Of a DNA stretch of 64,000 nt, positions 1 to 11,653 are shown one piece after another (position 1 is the first letter of the stretch; each line of letters begins with the position of its first letter). Source of the stretch: Phaeobacter sp. 22II1-1F12B (GTDB lineage Bacteria > Pseudomonadota > Alphaproteobacteria > Rhodobacterales > Rhodobacteraceae); the NCBI RefSeq assembly GCF_002210165.1, contig NZ_AQQP01000006.1, positions 310,001-374,000 of the forward strand. Reading direction: 5' to 3'. The notes under the pieces were generated by a model. It was not told the DNA's origin. It saw only the letters and a program-made list of their open reading frames with translations, and did no database searches. The position numbers were made by a program, and so were the translations under genes.

Positions 1-57
1 GATGGCCGCGTAGCGGGTCAGCCGGTCTTCGAGTTCGCTGTCGAATTCTGTGCGCAT
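1..57 (-). CDS. pepT: Peptidase T-like aminopeptidase, N-terminal fragment
   Basis: Only the first 19 codons are inside the window; the gene runs off the left edge. The ATG at 57 has an AGGAG-type ribosome binding site just upstream. The visible N-terminus (MRTEFDSELEDRLTRYAAI) resembles the start of M20-family tripeptide aminopeptidases, which open with an acidic helix followed by an RY-x-x-I segment. Peptidase T removes N-terminal residues from tripeptides in the cytoplasm using two metal ions. The metal ligands lie outside the window, so the family call rests on a short N-terminal resemblance and could be wrong. It is divergent from the permease gene at 210. Confidence 0.4.
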   Translation of the reverse strand, partial: MRTEFDSELEDRLTRYAAI

Positions 58-209
58 CCAAGGCTCTCCTGTATTATTGCGCGCATGGAACACTTCCGCG
101 TGAAACGAAGTCAAGCAGGCTCCCCCGACGTGCTCATCTTTGCACCACCCCTTGCAAGCCCGCGCCCCTTGGGCGATGTGAAGGGAAATAAATCAGCAAG
201 GGCCGCGCC

Positions 210-1277
210 ATGTCGCTTCCGATGAATCAGCAGCTGAAATACTGGGGCATCGCGGCCGCGGTCTTTGTCCTGTTGCTGTGGCTGCTGGGCGATGTGCTGC
301 TGCCCTTCGTGATCGGCAGCGCCATTGCCTATATGATCGACCCGATGGCCGACCGGCTCGAACGCGCCGGTCTCAGCCGGGCCGCCGCGACCGCCGTCAT
401 CACAATCGGCGCGATCCTGACATTCGCACTGGTCACCCTGCTGATCGTGCCGACCCTCATCTCGCAGACCGCCGGGCTGATCGATACCCTGCCGCAACTG
501 ACCAACCGGTTTCAGGCCTTCCTTGGCGAACGTTTTCCTGAACTGCTCGAGGAAGGTTCAACGATCCGGCAAACCCTCGTCTCGATCGGGGAATCGATCC
601 GCGAAAGGGCTCCGCAGGTGGCCGAAACCTTGCTGGGTTCGGCACTGTCCCTGATAAACATCGGCGTGCTGCTGGTAATCGTGCCGGTGGTCTCGGTCTA
701 CATGCTGCTCGACTGGGACCGCATGATTGCCCGCATTGATGAGCTTCTGCCCCGCGAACATGCCCCCACGATCCGCCGCCTCGCCTCCGAGATAGACGAT
801 ACCATGGCCGCCTTCATCCGCGGCATGGGGCTGGTCTGCCTGATCCTTGGCACCTATTACGCTGTCGCCCTGATGATCGTCGGGCTGAATTTCGGTCTCG
901 TTGTCGGGTTTATTGCCGGTCTGGTCACCTTCATTCCCTATCTCGGCGCGCTGATCGGCGGTGTCCTCGCCATCGGGCTTGCGCTGTTCCAGTTCTGGGG
1001 CGACTGGCTTTCGATCGGGATCGTCGCGGGTATCTTCGTTGTCGGCCAGATCGTCGAGGGCAATTTCCTGACCCCCAAACTGGTCGGAGATTCCGTCGGC
1101 CTGCACCCGGTCTGGCTGCTTCTCGCCCTCGCGGTATTCGGCACGCTGTTCGGCTTTGTCGGCATGCTGGTCGCCGTACCGGTCGCCGCCGCCCTTGGCG
1201 TTATCACGCGTTTCGCCGTGAACCAGTATCTCGACAGCCGCCTCTATCGCGGCGATGACGGCCCCGGCAGCGTCTGA
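210..1277 (+). CDS. AI-2E family transporter (PerM-like permease)
   Basis: A 355-residue polytopic membrane protein. The first 30 residues form a hydrophobic pair of segments. A long amphipathic stretch follows at about residues 60-145, and then several membrane segments to about residue 335. The conserved PYLG turn near residue 243 and the glycine-rich helix after it are typical of the AI-2E/PerM family (former UPF0118). Members have been linked to autoinducer-2 export or Na+/H+ antiport, but most have no proven substrate, so no specific cargo is assigned. The next gene starts within the stop region (ATG at 1279), suggesting one transcript with the HdaA gene. Confidence 0.85.
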   Translation: MSLPMNQQLKYWGIAAAVFVLLLWLLGDVLLPFVIGSAIAYMIDPMADRLERAGLSRAAATAVITIGAILTFALVTLLIVPTLISQTAGLIDTLPQLTNRFQAFLGERFPELLEEGSTIRQTLVSIGESIRERAPQVAETLLGSALSLINIGVLLVIVPVVSVYMLLDWDRMIARIDELLPREHAPTIRRLASEIDDTMAAFIRGMGLVCLILGTYYAVALMIVGLNFGLVVGFIAGLVTFIPYLGALIGGVLAIGLALFQFWGDWLSIGIVAGIFVVGQIVEGNFLTPKLVGDSVGLHPVWLLLALAVFGTLFGFVGMLVAVPVAAALGVITRFAVNQYLDSRLYRGDDGPGSV

Positions 1278-1278
1278 C

Positions 1279-1959
1279 ATGGCACGCCAACTTGTCTTTG
1301 ACCTGCCCGTTCGCGCGGCGCTGGGACGTGGCGATTTCTACGTCGCCCCCTCCAACGCCATGGCGGTGGCGATGATCGATGCCGCCCCCAACTGGCCGAC
1401 CCAGCAACTGATCCTCACCGGCCCTGCCGGTTCGGGCAAGACCCACCTCGCGCAGGTCTGGTCCGACACCAGCGGCGCACCGGTGATCGCCGCGACGGAC
1501 ATGGCCGCACAGGACATCCCCGCCCTCGCCTCGGCCCCCTGCATCGTCGAGGACGTTCCGCTGATCGCATCAGATGACAAGGCGCTGACCTCGCTCTTTC
1601 ATCTCTACAACCTCTCGCGCGCCGAAGGTCAGCCGCTGCTGATGACCGGGCGCGAGGCCCCGCGCCACTGGAACCTTGCCCTGCCCGATCTGCAAAGCCG
1701 CATCGATTCCGTCTTTCAGGTTGAGATGTCGCCCCCCAATGACACGCTGCTGGCGGCGGTACTGGGCAAGCTGTTCGCCGACCGCCAGATCACGCCCAAA
1801 CACAACGTGATCCCGTTCCTGCTGCGCCACACCGAACGCTCTTTCGCGGCGGCGAATGAAATTGTCGCACGGCTCGATCAGCTGTCGCTGGAAGAAGGGC
1901 GCACGATTTCACGAAGCTTGGCCGCACGGCTTGTGGGTGATACGGATGAGAAAGCGTAA
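1279..1959 (+). CDS. hdaA: HdaA-like DnaA-related regulatory ATPase
   Basis: A 226-residue protein with the DnaA-type AAA+ fold but no DnaA DNA-binding domain IV, as in Hda/HdaA. The N-terminus contains QLVFDLP, which fits the QL-x-F sliding-clamp-binding motif. Walker A (GPAGSGKTH) lies around residues 47-55. In alphaproteobacteria HdaA works with the DnaN clamp to stimulate ATP hydrolysis by DnaA and so limit re-initiation of replication. I chose ATG 1279 over an upstream ATG at 1255 because it puts MARQLVFDLP at the N-terminus. The gene sits between the permease and ppk, an arrangement common in Rhodobacteraceae. Confidence 0.85.
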   Translation: MARQLVFDLPVRAALGRGDFYVAPSNAMAVAMIDAAPNWPTQQLILTGPAGSGKTHLAQVWSDTSGAPVIAATDMAAQDIPALASAPCIVEDVPLIASDDKALTSLFHLYNLSRAEGQPLLMTGREAPRHWNLALPDLQSRIDSVFQVEMSPPNDTLLAAVLGKLFADRQITPKHNVIPFLLRHTERSFAAANEIVARLDQLSLEEGRTISRSLAARLVGDTDEKA

Positions 1960-2001
1960 TTCTGTCACCGAACGGTTACATCTCAACCACATAACGCAGC
2001 C

Positions 2002-4176
2002 ATGACACATGCAGATTTCCTAGAGTCCGGCTTTCCTCCGGCGACCGAATTCCCCGAACTGGACCTGACCGGCCCGGGGCGTTTCTATAACCGTGAACTG
2101 AGCTGGCTCGGCTTCAACTGGCGCGTTCTGGAAGAGGCCGAGAACCTGCGCGTGCCCCTGCTGGAACGGCTGCGGTTCGTTTCGATTTCTGCCGCCAATC
2201 TGGACGAGTTCTTTACCGTGCGCGTGGCCGGTCTGCGCGAACTGGCCCATGCAGGCAATACGACCCCGGCTGCCGACGGACTAACCCCGGCCGAACAGCT
2301 CATGCTTATCGGCCAGGACGCGCGGCGCCTGATGCAGGCCCAGCAACGCGTGCTCGTGGAACTCGAACAACAGATGGAAGCTGCCGGGATATCGGTCCTG
2401 ACACGCAAGGATCTCACGTCGGCGGACCGAACCTACCTGTCGGATTTCTTCCTGAACAAGGTGTTCCCGGTGCTGTCGCCGCTGGCCATCGACCCGGCGC
2501 ACCCCTTCCCCTTCATACCGAATACCGGCTATTCTCTTGCGCTGCAACTGGAGCGCAGCCGCGACAAGCGTAGCCTGCAGGCTCTGCTGCCGATCCCGGC
2601 GCAGATCAACCGTTTCGTGTCGCTGGACGCGGAACCGGGCAACCACCGCTTTCTGCCGCTTGAGGAACTGCTGCTTCTGGAAATCGAAAGTCTGTTTCCG
2701 GGCTACAAGCTGAAAGCCCATTTTGAATTCCGCGTCCTGCGCGACAGCGATCTCGAAGTCGAGGAAGAAGCCGAAGATCTCGTACGCGAGTTCGAAGTCG
2801 CGCTGAAACGCCGCCGCCGAGGCGAGGTCGTGCGGATGACCCATTCCGCCGGTGCACCGCAGAACCTGCTTAAGACGATCATGGACGAATTGCACGTCTC
2901 GCCTCATGACATGATCGAGGTCGATGGCATGATCGGTGTCGCCGACCTGAGCGAACTGGTAATCGATTCCCGCCCCGATCTGCTGTGGCCGGTCTTCACG
3001 CCGCGCATCCCGGAACGGGTCAGCGATTTCGAAGGCGACATGTTTGCCGCGATCCGCCAGAAGGACATGCTGCTGCACCACCCCTACGAGACCTTCGACA
3101 TGGTGGTGCGCTTCCTCCAGCAGGCCGCCCGCGATCCCGACGTGGTCGCGATCAAGCAGACGCTCTACCGGACCTCGCGCAATTCGCCCATCGTCGAAGC
3201 GCTCTGCGAAGCCGCCGAGGACGGCAAATCCGTCACTGCCCTTGTCGAACTCAAGGCCCGTTTCGACGAGGCTGCCAATATCCGCCAGTCGCGACGGCTC
3301 GAGCGGGCCGGCGCCCATGTCGTGTACGGCTTCCTCGATCTCAAGACCCACGCCAAGATCTCGACCGTGGTGCGCCGCGAGGGCGACAACCTCGTGACCT
3401 ACACCCATTACGGCACCGGCAACTATCACCCGATCACCGCCCGTATCTATACCGACCTCAGCTTCTTTACCTGCGACAAGTCGCTTGGGCGCGACGCAAC
3501 CAAGGTTTTCAACTACCTGTCCGGCTACGCCCAGCCCGAGTCGCTGGAAAACCTCGCCATCTCCCCAATCACGCTCAAACCACGCCTGCTCGAACTAATC
3601 GACGCGGAAATCGAACATGTGAAAGCAGGCCGAAAGGGCGAGATCTGGGCCAAGATGAATTCGATTATCGACAGCGAGGTGATCGACGCCCTCTATCGCG
3701 CCAGCCAGGGCGGTGTGAAAATCTCGCTGGTCGTGCGCGGCATCTGTGGCATCCGCCCGGGCATCAAGGGGCTCAGCGAGAACATCCGCATCAAGTCGAT
3801 CGTCGGACGCTTCCTCGAACATTCGCGCATTGTCTGTTTCGGCAACGGCAGCGGCCTTCCCTCGAAAAAAGCCCGCGTATTCATGTCCTCGGCGGACTGG
3901 ATGGGCCGGAACCTGAACCGTCGCGTCGAAACCCTCGTGGAAATCGAGAACCCTACGGTAAAAGCACAGATCGTCAGCCAGATCATGGCGGCAAATCTGG
4001 CCGACGTGGCTCAAAGCTGGGTGATGGCACCGGATGGTAGTTTTACACGCACCCCGATCAAGGAAGGCGAGTTCGCGTTCAACTGCCACCGGTTCTTCAT
4101 GGAAAACCCTTCTCTCTCGGGTCGCGGCTCGGCCGGGGCTTCAGACGTGCCAAAGCTGACACATACCGACGATTGA
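2002..4176 (+). CDS. ppk1: Polyphosphate kinase 1
   Basis: A 724-residue PPK1, close to the usual 690-740 residues. It reversibly transfers the gamma phosphate of ATP to polyphosphate. The N-terminal part (FYNRELSWLGFNWRVLEEA) is the conserved PPK_N helical domain. The catalytic histidine is expected in the THAKIS motif at about residue 450, followed by the HYGTGNYH signature. A second conserved histidine motif (LEHSRI) lies about 150 residues later. The exopolyphosphatase gene follows on the same strand after a 250-base gap holding a repeat element, so synthesis and degradation of polyphosphate are encoded side by side. Confidence 0.97.
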   Translation: MTHADFLESGFPPATEFPELDLTGPGRFYNRELSWLGFNWRVLEEAENLRVPLLERLRFVSISAANLDEFFTVRVAGLRELAHAGNTTPAADGLTPAEQLMLIGQDARRLMQAQQRVLVELEQQMEAAGISVLTRKDLTSADRTYLSDFFLNKVFPVLSPLAIDPAHPFPFIPNTGYSLALQLERSRDKRSLQALLPIPAQINRFVSLDAEPGNHRFLPLEELLLLEIESLFPGYKLKAHFEFRVLRDSDLEVEEEAEDLVREFEVALKRRRRGEVVRMTHSAGAPQNLLKTIMDELHVSPHDMIEVDGMIGVADLSELVIDSRPDLLWPVFTPRIPERVSDFEGDMFAAIRQKDMLLHHPYETFDMVVRFLQQAARDPDVVAIKQTLYRTSRNSPIVEALCEAAEDGKSVTALVELKARFDEAANIRQSRRLERAGAHVVYGFLDLKTHAKISTVVRREGDNLVTYTHYGTGNYHPITARIYTDLSFFTCDKSLGRDATKVFNYLSGYAQPESLENLAISPITLKPRLLELIDAEIEHVKAGRKGEIWAKMNSIIDSEVIDALYRASQGGVKISLVVRGICGIRPGIKGLSENIRIKSIVGRFLEHSRIVCFGNGSGLPSKKARVFMSSADWMGRNLNRRVETLVEIENPTVKAQIVSQIMAANLADVAQSWVMAPDGSFTRTPIKEGEFAFNCHRFFMENPSLSGRGSAGASDVPKLTHTDD

Positions 4177-4211
4177 CACAGCAGCCGCCGTTATTCGTTG
4201 AAAGCCCGGAT

Positions 4212-4330
4212 GCCTCCGGCGGGGATATTTTAAGACCCAAAGAAGCAAGCGGATCAGCCCTTTATTCTTTGGGTCAAAAATATCCCGGGGGAGCCGCTCG
4301 GCACGAGCGGTGGGGGCAGAGCCCCCTTTC
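4212..4330. repeat. Composite intergenic repeat, GCCTCCGGC type (copy 1)
   Basis: This fills most of the ppk-ppx gap. It begins with GCCTCCGGCGGGGATATTT, then GACCCAAAGAA. After a 20-base centre it returns as the inverted copy TTCTTTGGGTC-AAAAATATCCC-GGGGGAGCC, giving a long imperfect hairpin (4212-4295). A second small hairpin, GGGGGC-AGA-GCCCCC, follows at about 4312-4326. Related sequences lie at 18406, 28369, 38347 and 45570, each just after a stop codon. It may act as an RNA processing or transcription termination signal; that role is inferred. Confidence 0.8.
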
Positions 4331-4426
4331 TGCCGTTTCGGCGAGAAGGTCGGTTGGTCTGAATTCGGGACGTCTGTCGCGGACTGCAATTGACCCTCTT
4401 CGCCTATTGCCCCAAATTGTGTCGGA

Positions 4427-5986
4427 ATGAACGGGGAAAAGACCAGCGTGCAGACAGATCCCTCGCAGCCTGAGCCGGGCCCTTTCGGGCACCCGTTGTT
4501 TGAAGATCCTTCCGCCCGCGCCCTTTCGCGGGTCGGGGTCATCGATATCGGTTCGAACTCTGTTCGGCTTGTCGTATTTGACGGCGCGGCACGGTCACCG
4601 GCTTATTTTTACAATGAAAAGATCATGTGCGCCTTGGGCGCCGGCATGTCCGATACAGGCCATCTGAACCCCGAAGGCCGTGTACGCGCCCTGAATGCGC
4701 TGCGCCGTTTTCAGCATCTGGCGCGCGGTATGGGATTGCCACAGCTGACTGCCGTGGCCACGGCGGCGGTCCGGGATGCAAGCGACGGACCCGATTTCCG
4801 CCAAGAGGTCCTGCGGGAGACCGGCCTGCGGATCTGGGTGATCGACGGCGAAGAGGAAGCACGGCTATCCGCGCAAGGAGTCCTGCTGGGCTGGCCCGGT
4901 GCCTACGGGCTGATCTGCGATATCGGTGGCTCTTCGATGGAGCTGGCGGAAATCAACGACGGGCGGGTCGGCAAACGCGTCAGCTCCCAGCTTGGGCCGC
5001 TCAAGATCGGTGGCATCAAAGGCGGGCGCAAGGGGCGCAAGGAATACATCAAATCCACGATCAACGAATTATCCGAATACATGGGCGAGCAGCACAACCG
5101 GCTGTTTCTTGTCGGCGGCAGCTGGCGGGCCATCGCGCGGATCGACATGCATCGGCGCGGCTACCCGCTCAAGGTGCTGCACGAATACCGGATGACCACC
5201 AAGTCCGTGCGGGCCACGATCAAGTACATCGAATCCGCCGATCTCGAGGCTTTGAGAAGCGAATGCGGGATATCATCGGCACGTATGGCACTTGTTCCTC
5301 TCGCCTCGGATGTGCTGAGCCGTCTTGTACAGACCTTCAGCCCGAAGGACATTGCCGTTTCGAGCTATGGTATCCGCGAGGGTCTTCTTTACGAACAGAT
5401 GCCGCAGGCCCTGCGCGACCGTGACCCGCTGATCGAAGCCTCGCGTTTTGCTGAAAAGAAGGACGCCCGCCTGCCCGGTTTCGGACGTACGCTCTATAAT
5501 TTTGTCCTGCCGCTGTTCCGCTCTGCCCCGGACACGCAAAAACGGCTGATCAAGGCGGCCTGCCTTTTGCATGACGTCAGCTGGCGCGCTCATCCCGATT
5601 ACCGCGCCGAGGTCTGCTTTGAAAACGCAACCCGCGCCAATCTTGGCGGGCTTAAACATTCGGAACGGGTCTTTCTCGGGCTGGCGCTGCTACACCGTTA
5701 CAAGAACAAGCGCGAAGGTACCTCGTTCGAGAACCTCTATTCGCTGCTCGATGAAAAGGGCCAGCATCAGGCCGAGATTCTTGGCAAGGCGATGCGGTTC
5801 GGGGCGATGCTCTGGATGCAGGCCGATGCCAAGATGGGTGAATTCGTCTGGCAGCCGAAGAAAAAGCAACTGATCCTGAAACTACCGCAGCAGGCGATGC
5901 CGCTGTACGGCGAGGTCGCCGAAGCGCGGCTGATGTCGCTGGCCCAGACAATGGACGCCGAGGTTACCGTAAAAACCGTCCGCTAG
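4427..5986 (+). CDS. ppx: Exopolyphosphatase / Ppx-GppA family phosphatase
   Basis: A 519-residue member of the ASKHA phosphotransferase fold. The first phosphate-binding motif (DIGSNSVRL) is at about residues 40-48, and the second (ICDIGGSSMEL) is about 125 residues later. A C-terminal HD-like helical region (residues about 330-510, with LLHDVSWRAHP) matches long exopolyphosphatases. It releases orthophosphate from the ends of polyphosphate chains; some relatives also hydrolyse pppGpp, so GppA activity cannot be excluded. The ATG at 4427 gives a N-terminal extension of about 35 residues before the fold. Confidence 0.92.
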   Translation: MNGEKTSVQTDPSQPEPGPFGHPLFEDPSARALSRVGVIDIGSNSVRLVVFDGAARSPAYFYNEKIMCALGAGMSDTGHLNPEGRVRALNALRRFQHLARGMGLPQLTAVATAAVRDASDGPDFRQEVLRETGLRIWVIDGEEEARLSAQGVLLGWPGAYGLICDIGGSSMELAEINDGRVGKRVSSQLGPLKIGGIKGGRKGRKEYIKSTINELSEYMGEQHNRLFLVGGSWRAIARIDMHRRGYPLKVLHEYRMTTKSVRATIKYIESADLEALRSECGISSARMALVPLASDVLSRLVQTFSPKDIAVSSYGIREGLLYEQMPQALRDRDPLIEASRFAEKKDARLPGFGRTLYNFVLPLFRSAPDTQKRLIKAACLLHDVSWRAHPDYRAEVCFENATRANLGGLKHSERVFLGLALLHRYKNKREGTSFENLYSLLDEKGQHQAEILGKAMRFGAMLWMQADAKMGEFVWQPKKKQLILKLPQQAMPLYGEVAEARLMSLAQTMDAEVTVKTVR

Positions 5987-5993
5987 GCCGCGC

Positions 5994-6389
5994 TTAGAGA
6001 TCGGTGACGCCCGATGGTGGAAGATCGGGTTCGCGAGTTTTTGGTTCCGTATCTGGCTCTTGCTCTGCTTCGGGATCGGGCTTGCGCCGCATGATGATAT
6101 CGCCATTCGGCAGAATCTCGGGCGCTTCGTACATAGTCCAGTCTTCGACCTCGTCCAGCACACGTCCCATGGCAGGTCCCATTTCCTCAAGGAATTCGCG
6201 CATCTTGGGGCCGTATTCCAACATCAGCCCCTGAAGATCGCGCAGCGCCGGAGACATTTCATCCCGCAGCCCCTCAAAGAACTGCTGCATGCCCTTTTCC
6301 ATGAGCGACGGTTCATCGTCCTCGGTCTGGGCAGCAAGCGGTGCGCCGGTGAGGCATATGAAAAGGGCAAGGGCTATCGGGTGTCGCAT
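5994..6389 (-). CDS. Small secreted helical protein, function unknown
   Basis: A 131-residue protein with a clear signal peptide (MRHPIALALFICLTGAPLAAQ). The mature part is charged and mostly helical. It contains an amphipathic segment rich in Met, Glu and Leu at about residues 30-90, and a Pro/Glu-rich C-terminus. Relatives in Rhodobacteraceae are sometimes labelled AAA+ family ATPase, but no nucleotide-binding motif is visible, so that label is unsupported here. The ATG at 6389 is preferred because it places the signal peptide at the N-terminus. It is the last gene of the minus-strand run starting at scpA and ends 7 bases from the convergent ppx stop. Confidence 0.7.
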   Translation of the reverse strand: MRHPIALALFICLTGAPLAAQTEDDEPSLMEKGMQQFFEGLRDEMSPALRDLQGLMLEYGPKMREFLEEMGPAMGRVLDEVEDWTMYEAPEILPNGDIIMRRKPDPEAEQEPDTEPKTREPDLPPSGVTDL

Positions 6390-6426
6390 GAACCCAATAT
6401 AGCGCAAATCCGGGCGCTCGTAAGGG

Positions 6427-7419
6427 TCAGATATCGATATCGAGCGTAACCGGGAAATGATCCGACGCCGTGAGCAGGGCATCGCGCAGATTCGGGTCGC
6501 GGTAACAGCGGGCATCGTCGAACGGATGCCAGATCCGCCATGCGGGTCGTTTTGCCATCAGGTTCTGTGAAATCATCACGTAATCGAGCAGCGCCTGAAG
6601 GTAACGTTCGCTGCCGGGAAGATTGAACCGGGCGGTGGTTGGTGACGCCCCCAGCTTGCGCTGGAGCGCCTGCCGCGCGTGCGGGTCATACATATCGTCG
6701 CCAAGCAGGATTTCGACCGAGGACCGCCCGAACAGGTTCTCGTATTCGTCCAGCCCCGGCCCGTCGTTGAGATCGCCCATCAGGATAAGGCTGTCGCCGC
6801 GCGCTAGGTGATCTGAGATGCGGGCGCGCAGCCAGACCGCCTGCGCCAGTTGCTTGCGCCGGTTCGCTATTGACAGGCGCATGATGGCGGCGTCGTTCCT
6901 TGCCCCGTGCGGCGCCTTGGACTTGAGATGCGCCCCGATCAGGCGAAACGCGACTCCGGACGCCGTTTCAGCCGCCAATTCCAGCGGCGGCTTGGAAAAA
7001 CGGATTGTGTCGGCATGGGCGTCGATATCGAGGTCGATGTGAAAACTCGCATCGAACTGCGGCGCGGCGGGGCTCGACTGAGGATCATGGCGGGCTTTCA
7101 GCAGGGACGGATCGTACAGCAGAGAGATTTCCTGCTGGGTGTCGTTGGAAAACCCTGAAACCGCCGCGCTCTGGCGGAGCGAGAAATACCGGGCAAAGTT
7201 TTCAAGCGCGGCAACCGAATTCTGTTTGCGCCCGGTGTTTGGCGCTTCGACAATCAGGATGCCATCGGCATCCAGCGCCGTGAAAACCGCGCCCAGTGCG
7301 TCGATCTGGTCGCCCCGGCGCACCTCGAAACGCCCGGACGGTCCATTATCCACCATCAGCGCGTTGTCGTTGTCGAAGAGATTGGCGAACCATTCGACGT
7401 TATAGGTGGCCAGACGCAT
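6427..7419 (-). CDS. Endonuclease/exonuclease/phosphatase (EEP) family protein
   Basis: A 330-residue protein of the DNase I-like metal-dependent phosphodiesterase fold. The visible family motifs are the N-terminal strand MRLATYNVEWFANLFD, the aspartate/asparagine pair in LMGDLNDGP, and the C-terminal SDHFPVTLD with its catalytic histidine. There is no signal peptide. Substrates of this superfamily range from DNA to phosphoinositides and the sequence does not identify which. The ATG shares its A with the stop codon of the upstream TerB-DnaJ gene (TGATG at 7417-7421), implying translational coupling. Confidence 0.8.
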   Translation of the reverse strand: MRLATYNVEWFANLFDNDNALMVDNGPSGRFEVRRGDQIDALGAVFTALDADGILIVEAPNTGRKQNSVAALENFARYFSLRQSAAVSGFSNDTQQEISLLYDPSLLKARHDPQSSPAAPQFDASFHIDLDIDAHADTIRFSKPPLELAAETASGVAFRLIGAHLKSKAPHGARNDAAIMRLSIANRRKQLAQAVWLRARISDHLARGDSLILMGDLNDGPGLDEYENLFGRSSVEILLGDDMYDPHARQALQRKLGASPTTARFNLPGSERYLQALLDYVMISQNLMAKRPAWRIWHPFDDARCYRDPNLRDALLTASDHFPVTLDIDI

Positions 7420-8099
7420 CAGGTCAGCGCGCCGTTGATCTCATCCCAAGCCCGGTTGATGTCGCGCATTCTTTTCTCGGCGAGCTTGATCGCCTCTTCT
7501 GGCACGCCGCGCGCCATCATGCTGTCGGGATGGGTCTCGCGCACCAGCTTGCGCCATGCCTTGCGGATTTCAGAGGGCGGCGTGTCCGGCGTGACCCCCA
7601 GAACCGAATAGGGATCGGGCTTGGCATCGGAAACGAACCGGCAGCGCAGCGCCTGAAACCCGGCGTCTGACAGGCCGAATATTCCTGCCACGTCGCTCAG
7701 AAACCTGTCTTCGTCCGGGTGGTACTGACCGTCCGCGATAGCGATATGAAACAGCCCCTCCATCAGGTCGCGCAGCGTGTTCGGATCGTCGGCGAACATG
7801 CGCTGGATCGACCGCGCATATTCCTGATAGCCCGCGATATCGGTCCGGGCGAGGTTGAATACCCGCGCGGCATTCGCCTCGTCCTCGCGGGCGATCTGGA
7901 ATACCTCGCGAAAGGCGGTGACCTCGTCCTTTGTGACCTGCCCGTCGGCCTTGGCCATCTTTGCGCCAAGCGCGATGACGGCGATGGTAAAAGCTATGCT
8001 GCGTTCGGGTGGTGTGCGCAGACGGTCGAATACCTCCGACAGGCTCTCGCCATTCGCAAGCGCCGAGAGCGCATCGGAAATTCTGGTCCAGATCGACAT
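7419..8099 (-). CDS. TerB and J-domain protein (DjlA/DjiA-like co-chaperone)
   Basis: A 226-residue protein. Residues about 35-145 form an all-alpha TerB-like domain (ALGAKMAKADGQVTKDEV and ADGQYHPDEDRFL acidic repeats). Residues about 160-226 form a J-domain. The HPD motif that stimulates DnaK ATPase activity is present in ETHPDSMMARG. The architecture matches DjlA-type proteins but lacks an N-terminal membrane segment, so it is expected to be soluble. It overlaps the EEP gene by one base and follows the VOC gene after about 30 bases, within the scpA-led run. Confidence 0.82.
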   Translation of the reverse strand: MSIWTRISDALSALANGESLSEVFDRLRTPPERSIAFTIAVIALGAKMAKADGQVTKDEVTAFREVFQIAREDEANAARVFNLARTDIAGYQEYARSIQRMFADDPNTLRDLMEGLFHIAIADGQYHPDEDRFLSDVAGIFGLSDAGFQALRCRFVSDAKPDPYSVLGVTPDTPPSEIRKAWRKLVRETHPDSMMARGVPEEAIKLAEKRMRDINRAWDEINGALT

Positions 8100-8130
8100 G
8101 GCAAGAGCTTACTTCAGCACAATCTCGCTG

Positions 8131-8781
8131 TCAGGCAGAGTTTGCATCCGCAGCGAAACAGTTTTCGCTTTTCTCGATCCGGCGTATGCCGTGCGGCGTT
8201 GAGAATTCAGCCATCAGACCGGCATCACCGGTTTCGAACTGCACGCGATCATCGTCAAGATGGGGCGCAAGCGTTCGGCTAAGAGAATCTGCCTTGGGGT
8301 GCGAAACCACAAGCATCTTGAGCGCGCAGCCCGACGGCGTGAGCGCGTCGGAAGGATGCTGCCCCTTGGACCATTCGATCAGCGGCGGGAACATGTTGTC
8401 ATAAGGCAGCACACCGTCGACGGGCACCGCCATGCGCCAGCACAATTCGCCGCGCGACAGCTCGATCGGCCTGCCGGCCGTCTCGGGCATCTGGGCCAGG
8501 ATCGCGTCCAGATCCTCGGTGGCGCAGATCCAGTTGGTCAGCCGCGCCGGACCGCAGAATCTGTCAAGATCGAACCAGCGGGGCCAATCCGGTCGCGGCG
8601 CTTCGGGGTCGATGGCGATGGCTTCCAGATAAAGCCCGTCTTCAAGCCCGAGAAGGTTGTTGTAGGTGCCGAATACCGGGTGCTGTCCGCCCGGTTGCAT
8701 TTTCACGCCCAAGGCGTCTTCGACCAGTTCGGTGGCACAACCGATCATTTCCCCGGAAACGGCCAGATGATCCAATTTCAT
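8131..8781 (-). CDS. VOC/glyoxalase-like domain protein
   Basis: A 216-residue protein beginning MKLDHLAVSG, the first strand of a vicinal-oxygen-chelate domain with a candidate metal-binding histidine. GGQHPVFGTYNNLLGL and the later YLEAIAID segment match the glyoxalase-like family (Glyoxalase_3). No reaction can be assigned. An in-frame ATG at 8829 would add 16 residues. I prefer 8781 because it has a GAGGTAG ribosome binding site about 10 bases upstream and begins at the fold boundary. Confidence 0.75.
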   Translation of the reverse strand: MKLDHLAVSGEMIGCATELVEDALGVKMQPGGQHPVFGTYNNLLGLEDGLYLEAIAIDPEAPRPDWPRWFDLDRFCGPARLTNWICATEDLDAILAQMPETAGRPIELSRGELCWRMAVPVDGVLPYDNMFPPLIEWSKGQHPSDALTPSGCALKMLVVSHPKADSLSRTLAPHLDDDRVQFETGDAGLMAEFSTPHGIRRIEKSENCFAADANSA

Positions 8782-8852
8782 AATAAAATCTACCTCGTAC
8801 AAAGGACATAGGTCAGCATAGCTGAACAATCAGAGGATGAAAACAACCCGGC

Positions 8853-9327
8853 TCACAGCCAGACGATCAATGTCCAGATACCTGCAAGAACTGTCGTATA
8901 AAAAGTCGCTGCAAAACCGAATGCCCGCAAAGCAGGCGCACGTCGATAACCGATCCAGAACAATACGCGGGCGGCAGCAAAGGCTGTTCCCAGCCAGATG
9001 ACGACGGTCCCGCCAAGCGTCAGCGCCACAAACGGCCATATCAGCATGGCAAGCACCGCCTGCTCGACCGTATTGTTCAAAACCTGCTGATCGACCCAGC
9101 CCGGAGAGCCGGTTTCGAACGCCTGCCCGTCGATATGCGCATCGTCAAAGAATCGCCTGTGCGCGAGGCGTCCGATCATCGCGATCATGACCAAACCGGG
9201 TCCGATAAGCGCACCGGGAATGGCCAGCGGCGGCGGAAGAAAACCGCCGCCACCGTTCAAACCGGCAAATATGACGGCAACAGCCCAGACCAGACCGCCC
9301 GCCATACCTGCGAGTATCTTGCGCCTC

Positions 9328-9335
<8 letters not shown>
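8853..9335 (-). CDS. MAPEG family membrane protein
   Basis: A 160-residue protein with four hydrophobic segments (about residues 8-25, 38-57, 90-118 and 138-158). The central loop [22 protein letters not shown] contains the asparagine/glutamate-rich helix typical of MAPEG proteins (membrane-associated proteins in eicosanoid and glutathione metabolism). Bacterial members are mostly uncharacterised; glutathione-dependent activity is only a family-level possibility. The start overlaps the last 8 bases of scpA, so it is probably expressed with the mutase. Confidence 0.75.
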
Positions 9336-11454
<2,119 letters not shown>

Positions 11455-11653
11455 AACAGCATCCTCGTGTTCATTCCCATCGGCGTAACGCCCCCGACCA
11501 TCAGGTCAGGCCGCCGCGCCCGCATTCACTCGCCCCATTGCCCGGGGCATCCGTTCAACCGGCGTGACAATCCTGTTAACCCGCCCGGTTTTCTCGCTTT
11601 CCTGCTTCGCATTCGCGTTTCGGCTCCCTATATTCACTGCAACAGGAGACCCA